Shown here: positions 1 to 8,324 of the stretch, piece by piece | Layout of the letters: every line of letters starts with the position of its first letter | Position numbering within the stretch: the first letter of the stretch is position 1 | NCBI GenBank assembly: GCA_016786615.1 | Contig: JAEUVX010000015.1 | Location: 186,001 to 250,000 of the forward strand | DNA length: 64,000 bases | Source of the DNA: Flavipsychrobacter sp. | Lineage (GTDB): Bacteria; Bacteroidota; Bacteroidia; Chitinophagales; Chitinophagaceae | Reading direction: 5' to 3' | Position numbers and translations under genes: made by a program | Notes under the pieces: generated by a model | Told to the model about the DNA's origin: nothing | The model's database searches: none | Seen by the model: the letters and a program-made list of their open reading frames with translations, nothing else

Positions 1-1
1 A

Positions 2-625
2 TGGAAAGATATTCTGGATAATGACAATCTTGAAGAAATTGTAAGAACGTCTGGAGAGATTTTTGAGTGTTACAATATCTTCCTGAACAAATCAATGGAT
101 TTTCTTAACAAGAAGTATACATCGTATGCACTTGTAAGCCTGTCATTCCTGGTATTAGCATTACTGAGTAATATCCTGAAACAAGGCATTAGTTTTATTA
201 GCAATAAAGCTCTCAGGTTTATCAGCTATTATAACCGAGCCACGAATTATGCGATTATAGACTCTTTTGCAAATATTTTAGTAATGCTTGAAAATGATAA
301 TGAAGAATTATTCCGCTCTTATACATCAAAAGACATCAGGTGGCCCGATGGCAAGTGCCTGATAATTGAAGGTGATATAAAGAAGGGCTATATTTTCAAG
401 GTTTACAAAGAAAATGTAAACACCGGAAATGAATATGCTGGTATGGATAGTGAATTTACGCCACCCTATTCAGGGCTTGATGACATCATGTCTAAGTATG
501 AGGGGAAAAGGCTGGTATATTTTGAAAACACTTTCAAAATATCATTTATAAAGCTGGCAATTCATAATTGCAACGTATATGCAGGTATTATTAACTCGTA
601 TATAGCAAAAATTGGCTCATCGTAG
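2..625 (+). CDS. Hypothetical membrane protein, 5' end outside window
   Basis: The reading frame is open from base 2, so the gene starts upstream of the window; the ATG at 95 is only the first internal methionine. From that ATG, one strong hydrophobic segment (about residues 10-28) is followed by a soluble part of about 145 residues with no motif I recognise. The stretch before the ATG is acidic and looks helical. It ends 62 bases before the response-regulator start on the same strand, so the two may be co-transcribed. Function unknown; coding status is supported by a continuous frame of over 200 codons. Confidence 0.6.
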   Translation, partial: WKDILDNDNLEEIVRTSGEIFECYNIFLNKSMDFLNKKYTSYALVSLSFLVLALLSNILKQGISFISNKALRFISYYNRATNYAIIDSFANILVMLENDNEELFRSYTSKDIRWPDGKCLIIEGDIKKGYIFKVYKENVNTGNEYAGMDSEFTPPYSGLDDIMSKYEGKRLVYFENTFKISFIKLAIHNCNVYAGIINSYIAKIGSS

Positions 626-687
626 GGTTCATATTCTCCATTTTGAATTGTACTTTCAGACTTTTATCACCTCAACCACTTATTATT

Positions 688-1350
688 ATGACAACAATAA
701 AACTGTGTATTGCTGATGACCATACATTATACAGAACAGGCATCATAAATATGATGGCAGACTTTAAAGATTGTGAAATAGTTTTTGAAGCAGAAGATGG
801 CAAAACAATTATTGAAAAAATCGGCTCATCAGACAAGACTATAGACATCTGCATTTTAGACATCAACATGCCTGGCCTGAATGGTTATCAAACACTGAAA
901 ACAATCAAGCAAAAATGGCCTGACATCAAAGTATTGATACTTTCAGCCTACAACAACATTCATGCTATTATTAAAACGCTTCGCTGTGGCACAAACGGGT
1001 ATATGCTGAAGAACTGCAAACCTTCAGAACTGCATGAAGCTATATTAAAAGTTTATCACAACGGGTACTACTTCCCTGATTTTATATCAGGCAGAATGAT
1101 ATACTTATTAAACAACAACAGTGCTGATATACCTGTACTTACAGATGAAGAGTTGGATTTTCTGGCCTTATGCGCTACAGACCTCACTTATAAACAAATA
1201 GCAGACATTATGTGCGTAAGCCCCAGAACAATAGATAAATACAGCAAAGTATTGTTTGACAAACTAAATGTTCGTACGCGTACTGCATTAGCTACATTTG
1301 CGCTCAATATTGGGCTGGATTCCAGCATGACAAGTGCTTATAAAGTATAA
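688..1350 (+). CDS. NarL/FixJ-type response regulator (REC + LuxR HTH)
   Basis: DNA-binding response regulator of 220 residues. The N-terminal receiver domain has the acidic pair D10/D11, phosphoacceptor D58 (LDINMPG), the Ser of LILSAY and a Lys in YMLKN. The C-terminal LuxR-type helix-turn-helix (about residues 145-205) contains LTYKQIADIMCVSPRTIDKY. I chose ATG 688 because it directly precedes the first receiver strand (KLCIADDH); the frame is open 15 codons further up to 643 but those residues do not fit the fold. No histidine kinase lies next to it here, so its partner may be upstream or elsewhere. Confidence 0.9.
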   Translation: MTTIKLCIADDHTLYRTGIINMMADFKDCEIVFEAEDGKTIIEKIGSSDKTIDICILDINMPGLNGYQTLKTIKQKWPDIKVLILSAYNNIHAIIKTLRCGTNGYMLKNCKPSELHEAILKVYHNGYYFPDFISGRMIYLLNNNSADIPVLTDEELDFLALCATDLTYKQIADIMCVSPRTIDKYSKVLFDKLNVRTRTALATFALNIGLDSSMTSAYKV

Positions 1351-1380
1351 GATACTTCAAATAAAAAACAAAAAATCAAA

Positions 1381-1410
1381 CAAATGCCTGGCATAAAAGT
1401 CAGGCATTTG
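1381..1410 (+). terminator. Stem-loop after the response-regulator gene
   Basis: A 10-base stem (1381-1390 pairing with 1401-1410) with a 10-base loop sits 30 bases after the response-regulator stop. The following T-run is weak (TTGTTACTG), so termination may be inefficient. Confidence 0.5.
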
Positions 1411-1533
1411 TTGTTACTGAAATGCATACGCTGTGACCTCTATTACTAGATGATGTAATTACATAAACATCGTAGCGATATCACATAAACATTCAATGCT
1501 TCGCAAGGTACTTTTACATAAAAAGACAATACC

Positions 1534-1824
1534 ATGAATTGCAACACAACAATCTTTTTAGCCTTAATTGGCATACTGGGCATAGCATTGCAGGTTGGAT
1601 TTAAATTATATGCGTTTAATCGTGGCCGCGCAAATAAGCACAACCTCAAAACAGAATTGATTATTATCATTCTATCGCTTATTACAGTCATCGCTACTTC
1701 GCTGGTACCATATGCTATTACCCCATTACAATTATCGGGCAAGTGGCTTGCCGTCGGGACATTTACTATTGGTTACATGACGTACAGCTTGCTCAGTAAG
1801 CTCATATCGGCCGATATAAAATAG
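1534..1824 (+). CDS. Small two-TM membrane protein (paralog 1)
   Basis: Protein of 96 residues with two clear hydrophobic segments (about 7-27 and 42-62) and a possible third amphipathic one. Its C-terminal third (LSGKWLAVGTFTIGYMTYS, then a Lys-rich tail) aligns with the next gene at the pattern GKWL-x2-G-x-F-x2-GY-x3-S-x-L-x-K, so the two are paralogs. The gap to the next gene is 52 bases, consistent with one transcript. No known family recognised; a holin-like or pore role is conceivable but unsupported. Confidence 0.6.
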   Translation: MNCNTTIFLALIGILGIALQVGFKLYAFNRGRANKHNLKTELIIIILSLITVIATSLVPYAITPLQLSGKWLAVGTFTIGYMTYSLLSKLISADIK

Positions 1825-1876
1825 TACCCTTAGTACACAGATAAACTCATAACAAACTAAAACCATAGCAAATAAG

Positions 1877-2236
1877 ATGGGAAATATTGATACAATACAG
1901 GTTATGTCATACTACTTAAGAAATAGTGAGTTATATACTTTGGCATTCCTTATAGGGATGGGTATTATAGGGGTCATATTGCACAACCTTGTTAAGTTAG
2001 ATGGCATTAACAGAAAAGAAGGAGGAGACATCAACCTTTTAAACTATTGGAAGCTGGAACGTTTTAGCATCGCAATTTCATTCCTTGTAATTATTGGTGC
2101 CACATTAGCATCTCACGAAATAAGTCAATTGGAGATAGCAGGTAAATGGCTTGGCCTTGGATATTTCAGCCTTGGGTACACAGCTCAGAGTGTGCTTGCA
2201 AAGTTTACCAGAAAAGCAGAAAGCTATATTAAATAA
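1877..2236 (+). CDS. Small membrane protein (paralog 2)
   Basis: Protein of 119 residues with hydrophobic segments at about 20-40 and 65-85. The C-terminal block (IAGKWLGLGYFSLGYTAQS) matches the preceding gene, and both end shortly after a Lys-containing tail finishing in IK. It is longer at the N terminus and in the loop between the helices than paralog 1. Function unknown. Confidence 0.6.
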   Translation: MGNIDTIQVMSYYLRNSELYTLAFLIGMGIIGVILHNLVKLDGINRKEGGDINLLNYWKLERFSIAISFLVIIGATLASHEISQLEIAGKWLGLGYFSLGYTAQSVLAKFTRKAESYIK

Positions 2237-2378
2237 ACCAGTGCATGATAGCTATAACCCTACCGGACAGTAATCTTTTTCAGCCCGGCATTCAATTCCA
2301 TTTACAAACGTGCGGATATCACATTGGGAGATTATATAGAATTGTTTTTTTGTTTTTTGCCCGCGTGCATACAATGCA

Positions 2379-2410
2379 CAAAAAAATGCCCGGCTCACCG
2401 GGCATTTTAT
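2379..2410. terminator. Bidirectional intrinsic terminator
   Basis: An 8-bp GC-rich stem (2386-2393 with 2398-2405, loop CTCA) is flanked by A-run and T-run, so it can terminate transcription in both directions. It lies between the plus-strand membrane genes and the minus-strand yitT-like gene; the longer T-run is on the minus strand. Confidence 0.8.
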
Positions 2411-2445
2411 TATTATGATGCTTTCAAAGCAAATACTTCAAGCTA

Positions 2446-3324
2446 TCAGTGGTCTCCGTTGCGCTTCTTCAAAATACCCCCGACTGCTTCTTTAATAGGA
2501 TGTGTAAATACAAATGCCATTGGGTCAATTTCATGAATAATGGCCTTCATTCTTCTTACTTCCAACCGGGTGATGATGGTAAAGATAATATCACAATCAT
2601 GCTTCACATCAAAGTTAGATTTCATGAAACCTCGTTCGCCTTTGTATACAGTAAGGCCCCTGCCAAGTCTTAATACCAACTCCTGTTTTATCTGTTCACT
2701 TTTACCAGATATGATCGTTACCCCTGTATATGCCTCCAACCCTTCTATTACAAAGTCTATCGTTTTTGTAGCAATAAAATAAGTAAGCATTGCGTATAGA
2801 CCAACTTCTATATTACCTAGCAATGCCATTGTTGAAAGGAATATAACAACATTCATTCCCAGGATAAGCTCTGTAATCGTAAACCCTGTTCTCTTCAGCG
2901 TATACAACGCCAATATTTCCATGCCATCTAATGAGCATCCGCCTCTTATTGCAAGGCCAATACCTAAACCAATAAAAAAACCACCGAAAACAGCTATCAA
3001 TAATTTATCGTCAGTAATTAAGGGAAAACCTTCATACTGCAATGCTATAGCCAGACCAATAACCGCCAAAGTTGTTTTGATTGCAAACCCCTTGTTAACC
3101 TGAAACCAACCCATGATAATAAATGGAAGATTCGTGGCAATCATCAGTAAGCTAAGATTCCAGCTGAATTTGTGATGCAGCAATAACGATATACCCGTCA
3201 CACCACCATCAACAAAGTGGTTTGGCTCCATAAAGCTCTTTATACCAAAGGCACAGAAAAATATACCTAATAAGATGTAAAGGCTATCTAGTAAAAAACT
3301 GTAATGTTTATTAGCAACAGACAT
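2446..3324 (-). CDS. YitT family membrane protein
   Basis: Protein of 292 residues with five to six membrane segments in the first 190 residues, followed by a soluble DUF2179-like domain of about 80 residues (from about TGVTIISGKSEQI to the end). The order YitT_membrane plus DUF2179 is the standard architecture of the family. Family members are conserved inner-membrane proteins whose substrate is not settled. The start is 1 base after the stop of the HD gene, so the pair is translationally close-coupled. Confidence 0.9.
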   Translation of the reverse strand: MSVANKHYSFLLDSLYILLGIFFCAFGIKSFMEPNHFVDGGVTGISLLLHHKFSWNLSLLMIATNLPFIIMGWFQVNKGFAIKTTLAVIGLAIALQYEGFPLITDDKLLIAVFGGFFIGLGIGLAIRGGCSLDGMEILALYTLKRTGFTITELILGMNVVIFLSTMALLGNIEVGLYAMLTYFIATKTIDFVIEGLEAYTGVTIISGKSEQIKQELVLRLGRGLTVYKGERGFMKSNFDVKHDCDIIFTIITRLEVRRMKAIIHEIDPMAFVFTHPIKEAVGGILKKRNGDH

Positions 3325-3325
3325 G

Positions 3326-3904
3326 TTATTGTATTTTATTTTTAACAGCTTGCAAATTTTGTTTTTTTGCTGTATTCCTTAAAGAAATGGCAGTTTTTGT
3401 AAAATAATGATGTGCTTCTAAAAATTTAACCTGGAGTCTATTCCATTCATCTTCAGATGCGAGTATTTGCAAATTCAACAACTCTTCACAAAGCCTGTTT
3501 CCGATACTGAAGAAATCATCTCTGCCCAGATAGTCTAAATCTGCATCACAGATTATTTCGCCAAGCAGATCCGTTGGCGACTGTGGGATTTTTGTCGCCA
3601 TTATTATTTCGCAAATCTTATCTATTTGATGATTGCTATACTCATATTGAGGCAAGTATTGCCTTACAATTTCACAAGATTTAAGCTCATGTTCATTATT
3701 CCCAATCAAAAAACCTGCGTCGTGATATAATGCAGCTGTCAATAATAGCAGTAAATCCTCTCCTGCTACTCCTTCTTTTCCGGCTATAATCTTTGCTGCA
3801 TTATACACGTCGATAACGTGGTCAACATTATGATAAGACAACAATGTCGACAATTCTGTTTTAAGTTTATACAGAATAAAATTTTTAGAATTTTCAAATT
3901 GCAC
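3326..3904 (-). CDS. HD-domain phosphohydrolase-like protein
   Basis: Soluble protein of about 192 residues with an HD metal-binding pattern: a His in SYHNVDH near residue 25, the HD pair in YHDAGF (about 61-62) and a later Asp in CDADLDYLG. HD proteins hydrolyse phosphoester bonds, often of nucleotides; the substrate cannot be told. There is no ATG near the N terminus: the candidates are GTG at 3904 (used here) and TTG at 3916. It is the first gene of a two-gene unit with the YitT-like gene. Confidence 0.8.
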   Translation of the reverse strand: MQFENSKNFILYKLKTELSTLLSYHNVDHVIDVYNAAKIIAGKEGVAGEDLLLLLTAALYHDAGFLIGNNEHELKSCEIVRQYLPQYEYSNHQIDKICEIIMATKIPQSPTDLLGEIICDADLDYLGRDDFFSIGNRLCEELLNLQILASEDEWNRLQVKFLEAHHYFTKTAISLRNTAKKQNLQAVKNKIQ

Positions 3905-3916
3905 GGTAATAAGCAA

Positions 3917-4580
3917 TAATGGTTATGCCCCTAAAATACAGGTATTTCTTTTCATAATACAGTATATACAGCTAATAATTATCTGATTATTACTACAATT
4001 GGTTATTATGATGAACCTCCTATTTATCATCATCCAAATTGACTGCACCAAGTTAATGCGGGTAAATATTTTTTTATGGTGCATTTATATTTACATAAAG
4101 ATGGTTTTATCCGTTGTTATCAGGTTACTTTTTACTCCACTATCTTCTGAGTGACTCTCTGGCCAGTTCTATACATTACGCATTGTATACAATACAGTCT
4201 ATAATAGCATCTGCTACTATTTTTTCACCACTCAGACGTAGCATTGCTTTACAGCTACTTGTGCTATAATAGAAGAGGGTTTACCTTGCCTATATTTGAT
4301 AAAGTTTTCCGTAGGCTGACTTTCATTCACTTGTATACATTTTTTATTAAAATAACAATGGAAAAGCTATATAAAATCAAGACCCAATCGGTAAACTTTT
4401 TGCTAACTATTTACAATGTGTTACTTTAAAGAGCTCGTGAGAGAAAATAAATGGTAGGCTCTAAATTGCTATCCTGTAGAAAACGAACTCCTTTGCATAT
4501 ATACCATTAATAAAACTCGCAAATAGCCTTTAATGCAACTACTATATTGTTCGAAAGTTGTCCTTCTCTCTCCGCCAAAT
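3917..4580. other. Gene-poor intergenic stretch with inverted repeats
   Basis: About 660 bases without a credible gene. A 61-codon plus-strand frame at 4244-4429 has no family features and I do not accept it. The 12-base palindrome ATTGTATACAAT lies at 4182-4193. An 8-base inverted repeat (4146-4153 with 4229-4236) encloses it and a short stem (4205-4216) followed by six T residues. The region could hold promoters or a structured RNA, but nothing specific is recognisable. Confidence 0.4.
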
Positions 4581-4609
4581 AAAAAGAGCGTCATTACGAC
4601 GCTCTTTTT
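4581..4609 (-). terminator. Strong terminator after the PID-CTERM-like gene
   Basis: A 12-bp perfect stem (4581-4592 with 4598-4609, loop ATTAC) whose arms include five A and five T residues. It lies just beyond the stop of the small minus-strand gene and ends the long minus-strand run of genes. Confidence 0.85.
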
Positions 4610-4615
4610 ATTTAA

Positions 4616-4807
4616 TTACTTTTTCTTCAAATCTTTCAGCTTTTTAGCACCATAAGCAGCCCCTGCAATGACTAATGCACTAACACCACCATCCAAGGGG
4701 ACATCATCTACAACATCATCATCAAAACCAGGTCCCTGGGCATAGCTTGTCAAACACCACAGTAATATTATAAACGTATTGGCGGCAACTAATTTTATCT
4801 GTTTCAT
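4616..4807 (-). CDS. Small secreted protein with PID-CTERM-like tail
   Basis: Protein of 63 residues: an N-terminal signal peptide ending near SYAQ, a short acidic spacer (GPGFDDDVVDD), then PLDGG, a hydrophobic segment and a basic end (KKLKDLKKK). This tripartite arrangement matches the very small Bacteroidota proteins annotated as carrying a PID-CTERM sorting signal (Pro-Ile/Leu-Asp-Gly-Gly, membrane segment, Lys-rich tail), which I recall from family knowledge. There is almost no mature domain besides the signal, as is typical of this group. It is the last gene after the T9SS protein (32-base gap). Role unknown. Confidence 0.75.
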   Translation of the reverse strand: MKQIKLVAANTFIILLWCLTSYAQGPGFDDDVVDDVPLDGGVSALVIAGAAYGAKKLKDLKKK

Positions 4808-4839
4808 TTTTAAAGAGGATTGTTTTTAGCGTGACAGGA

Positions 4840-7356
4840 TTATTGTTTAATCAGTTTATGCGTTGTTACCTGATTGCCCTTGCGAACATTTACCATATAA
4901 ATGCCTGCGGGCATATTATGCATACGTATCACTACATTACCATTAATATTGTTTGCTTTTACTTCCGATACAATCATACCTACCATGTTTGTAACAACTA
5001 CTTTTAAAGCTTCATTCGCATCTTCATAATACAATGTCACATCACCGGTTGTCGGATTGGGGGCCAATTTTACTTTTAGCTGTTGTGATTTATTATTGAC
5101 TATACTGTTGGTTGGTTGGCCCTGCGTATTCAATTCAAACCGGTTTTTACCTTGTGATGCTGCATTTGTATCTACACTGAACCAATATTCATACCCGACT
5201 GTAATCTCTTCGTTTTTGCCGGTATAATTATCCTTCAAATACAGTTTGGTTCCTGCCGGCACATCAAAGTCTGTAGCTACTACTTTGTAATTCTTTTGAT
5301 AGGGTGTAGTAAACCCAAGAAGAATCGTTTCATTTTCAACATACGGACGGTTATCTATTGACAAAGCACTATCATCTTTACTATAGGTGTTGAAACTCAC
5401 TTCAGGATTAGGAAATTTTTGTGCATCGTCTGTTTCAGATACTGCCATAGCATTATCATCATAGTGCAGCTGCAACCTGTCCCAATAGGTGGTACTATCT
5501 TCAATGGTAAGTGTCACCCTGTTGGGGAAACTTGTTGTTTTAAACATTGTACTTACACCCGATGCCTTGTCTGCTTCTTCTATTGTTATGGTACCATTGC
5601 TGCTTATCTGAGTAACAAAAGCACCACATGTCGGAAGATTGAATGAAGATGAGCCATAACTATAGGTCGTATAACCACCTTTTGTTCCTTGCTGTGCACT
5701 CCATATATAAAAGTTTGAACCGATTCCAGCAGTTTTGCTGACAGCATCCATGTTCACTGGGCTGGCGAACGGATTACCAACCAGTGCATAGGTAGTGCCT
5801 GAACCTTTAGTAACACCTATTGATTGTGTACCCTGATTTACTGCCCCTGTCATATCCAGTGTGACAGCACTTGGAGTATATGTACCGGACGTTAACCCTT
5901 GACCGATTGCACCACGTACTAAAACACGTATCCCTTCATATTGGTCCCAACTTGAAGAAGATGCCGATGTAAAAGCTGTCCAGCCAATATCATTTGTTGT
6001 AGAGCCGTTTGCAGTGCTTACATCATACCAAAATGCAGACGGATTATTGGTTCCGGTTGTTGTAAAACCATTGGATGCACCACCACTGCCGGTAATATCT
6101 ATATCATCGGTAAGAATTGATAATGCCTGAGAACTTGTAAACGGATGTGCAAAAAAACGATATGCACGACGCCCCCCGGGTATATAACGTTGTTGAATAA
6201 TGTTTCCACTGATGCTACCTGCACTATTACCAATACGACCGGTATTTGTTGCATCTGAACTAAGTGTAAGCAATCCGCCGGTAGTGAGTGTAGCACCTGT
6301 GCTAACAGTTACTGTACCCGCAACTGATATAGCATTACCTGATAATGAACCTGACGATGCAAATGTGAATGTACCTGTACCGCTAAAACCATTACCATTA
6401 TTAGTAACGTTTCCGTTAATTGTAGCTGTCGCACCACTATTGATGGTAAGTGCTACCCCACTATTGATAGTTAGTGCCTTACAAGTGAAGCTACCCGGTG
6501 TTGTGCTGCTGGCTATTATCGCATCGATTGTAGAACTTGGAGCACCGGCACTCCATGTGGTACCATTCCAGGTGGTACTGCTGGTAACGCTAAAACTACA
6601 ACTTGATGGTAAGGTTAGTGTATTAGAATTAGATAAAGTCCAGTTAGCCGGGTCATTAATTGCACTTCGTAAAGCAGATAATGAAGATGCTGAAGCTCCT
6701 GTACAGTTATATTCACCATTATCATATTCGGTATAAGGTGTACTTGTTCCTCCTGCTAAAAATATTGCGTCTGTCCCGCTCGTGAGTACAGAAGGTTTTG
6801 TTGAGCGACTACTTGTAATAGTAAGGCAAGTGCCACAACCACCTATCCCGGAACTGGAAATCAAATCCCAATTAGTAGGGTCTGTAACAAAACTACCATT
6901 TTCAACATTTGCATGTATCCCTGTCAACAGATTGGCAGTATTGAACGTTGCTGAATTAAAAGCGAATATCTGGTCGCCGCCTGCAGACAAGATAAATGTG
7001 CCTGAAACACCTACACTGCCATTTGAAGCAGAACCACTTGTACCGGCATCTGCTATATCAACAGTTACTTCTGAAAATTGAGCCAATGAAGAACCACTAG
7101 TCCATGTTACAGTACCTTCGGCCGTTGCAGAAAAGTTGGAACCGTTATAACCCTGATCGGTAAAATAGATAGTAGTACCTGAAGTTATACCTCCACTTTT
7201 GAGAATAATAAAAGAGAAGTCATTCTTATTGTTAGTACCATCAAATGACCAATAACCTGTAAATGCAATGTCTCCAATACTAAGGGATGTCTGGCTGTAA
7301 CCATTGTAACACATCCCTAAAATGGCAATAAGCGTTAATAAGAGTATTCTTTTCAT
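4840..7356 (-). CDS. Large secreted protein with T9SS type A sorting domain
   Basis: Protein of 838 residues. Residues 1-22 form a signal peptide ending at GYSQ. The N-terminal part (about 25-250) has the pattern SIGDIAFTGY...FSFIIL...IYFTDQG seen in many Bacteroidota extracellular proteins. The middle is Ser/Thr/Gly-rich and beta-rich with a WNGTTWSAGAPS segment. The final 75 residues (LAPNPTTGDVTLYYED ... PAGIYMVNVRKG ... HKLIKQ) form a typical type IX secretion C-terminal sorting domain, so it is predicted to cross the outer membrane and be anchored or released. It follows the formyltransferase by 41 bases; co-transcription is possible. Ligand or enzymatic role unknown. Confidence 0.85.
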   Translation of the reverse strand: MKRILLLTLIAILGMCYNGYSQTSLSIGDIAFTGYWSFDGTNNKNDFSFIILKSGGITSGTTIYFTDQGYNGSNFSATAEGTVTWTSGSSLAQFSEVTVDIADAGTSGSASNGSVGVSGTFILSAGGDQIFAFNSATFNTANLLTGIHANVENGSFVTDPTNWDLISSSGIGGCGTCLTITSSRSTKPSVLTSGTDAIFLAGGTSTPYTEYDNGEYNCTGASASSLSALRSAINDPANWTLSNSNTLTLPSSCSFSVTSSTTWNGTTWSAGAPSSTIDAIIASSTTPGSFTCKALTINSGVALTINSGATATINGNVTNNGNGFSGTGTFTFASSGSLSGNAISVAGTVTVSTGATLTTGGLLTLSSDATNTGRIGNSAGSISGNIIQQRYIPGGRRAYRFFAHPFTSSQALSILTDDIDITGSGGASNGFTTTGTNNPSAFWYDVSTANGSTTNDIGWTAFTSASSSSWDQYEGIRVLVRGAIGQGLTSGTYTPSAVTLDMTGAVNQGTQSIGVTKGSGTTYALVGNPFASPVNMDAVSKTAGIGSNFYIWSAQQGTKGGYTTYSYGSSSFNLPTCGAFVTQISSNGTITIEEADKASGVSTMFKTTSFPNRVTLTIEDSTTYWDRLQLHYDDNAMAVSETDDAQKFPNPEVSFNTYSKDDSALSIDNRPYVENETILLGFTTPYQKNYKVVATDFDVPAGTKLYLKDNYTGKNEEITVGYEYWFSVDTNAASQGKNRFELNTQGQPTNSIVNNKSQQLKVKLAPNPTTGDVTLYYEDANEALKVVVTNMVGMIVSEVKANNINGNVVIRMHNMPAGIYMVNVRKGNQVTTHKLIKQ

Positions 7357-7397
7357 AAAATTTATTGTGTTTAAAACAGTTAAGGGTTAACTAATAT

Positions 7398-8315
7398 TTA
7401 GCTGAAACAAAGCCCTTTATTTAATCCGAATCGCAATAGTTGTACAGGCCTGATAAAGCCTGCAGCAGTGTAGACCATTGGGATTATTAATACTTTGTTG
7501 TTTTTACAGCAAACCGTCAATCCATCATTATCAATTTCAAGTATTGTCCCCGGTATTTGTTCGTGATTATTGTTATGCGCTACCGCATCAAGTATCCCAA
7601 TCATATTATTATTAACAGATGTAGCAGCACCATAGTTCCATGGATTGCAAGCATTTGCAAGGGCGATAATATCTTCTGCTTCCATCTCCTGCCAATTGAT
7701 TGAAACATCTTTATGACCGGGCTTTTGATAATAAACGCCATCTCTATCATCTTGTGGAAAAGCAGGTAGCGGTCTTCCGGAACGAATCATACTAATGAGT
7801 GTTTTTACCGCTTCTGCTCCAGCATAAGAAAGATTATTCATATGCATACCAAAACTATCACCGGGTTGTATTGGGACTGTCTGTTGTAATATTACCGGGC
7901 CTGTATCTATACCTGCGTCTGCATGATGCACTGTTATACCACCGGTTTTTTCTCTTTTTCTGATTTGTTCAAAAACAGGATTAACACCTCTGTAATAAGG
8001 CAATAACCCATAATGAAAATTGACAAACCCTAGTTTGGGCTTACAAAGTGCTGACTCGTGAATCTTATAAGGCCATGTCATCATCAACACTACATCCGGT
8101 GTAATATTATCAAGCCAGGTATTCATTTCATTGACAAAATCCTTATTCCCGAAAATTTTCAATTCGATACCAGTAGCCTCGGAAAAAGATGAAAGTATAC
8201 CACACAACTCATGATTGTCTGATATAGTAGCTACTGCCGTCAAGACACCACTCTGTGCCATGTATTGAATAGCTGGTAATGCCACATTGTTATTACATAT
8301 AACTATCGCTTTCAT
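7398..8315 (-). CDS. Formyltransferase-family protein (Fmt/ArnA fold)
   Basis: Protein of 305 residues with the formyltransferase fold. The three catalytic residues are in place: N99 and H101 (FVNFHYGLLPYYRG) and D137 (DAGIDTG), with the same N-x-H and H-to-D spacings as methionyl-tRNA formyltransferase. Such enzymes transfer a formyl group from 10-formyltetrahydrofolate to an amine. A C-terminal beta domain follows. The divergence from canonical Fmt and the location among collar-protein genes suggest a specialised acceptor, which is inference. I use ATG 8315; a TTG two codons upstream (8321) is also possible. It follows the binding-protein gene by 9 bases. Confidence 0.85.
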   Translation of the reverse strand: MKAIVICNNNVALPAIQYMAQSGVLTAVATISDNHELCGILSSFSEATGIELKIFGNKDFVNEMNTWLDNITPDVVLMMTWPYKIHESALCKPKLGFVNFHYGLLPYYRGVNPVFEQIRKREKTGGITVHHADAGIDTGPVILQQTVPIQPGDSFGMHMNNLSYAGAEAVKTLISMIRSGRPLPAFPQDDRDGVYYQKPGHKDVSINWQEMEAEDIIALANACNPWNYGAATSVNNNMIGILDAVAHNNNHEQIPGTILEIDNDGLTVCCKNNKVLIIPMVYTAAGFIRPVQLLRFGLNKGLCFS

Positions 8316-8324
8316 TATCAACTA

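Noticed and set aside
2324-2536. 70-codon plus-strand ORF
   Set aside because: Overlaps the terminator and the end of the YitT-like gene and has no recognisable features.
4244-4429. 61-codon plus-strand ORF in the gene-poor stretch
   Set aside because: Short, no family pattern, no promoter or clear start context, and overlaps inverted repeats.
6200-6736. 178-codon plus-strand ORF opposite the T9SS gene
   Set aside because: A shadow of the Ser/Thr/Val-rich antisense of a confidently called secreted protein; composition has no fold features.
7398-8315. Canonical methionyl-tRNA formyltransferase (fmt)
   Set aside because: The catalytic residues match, but the C-terminal domain and sequence diverge and the gene is not beside def or rsmB as fmt usually is; I left the symbol empty.
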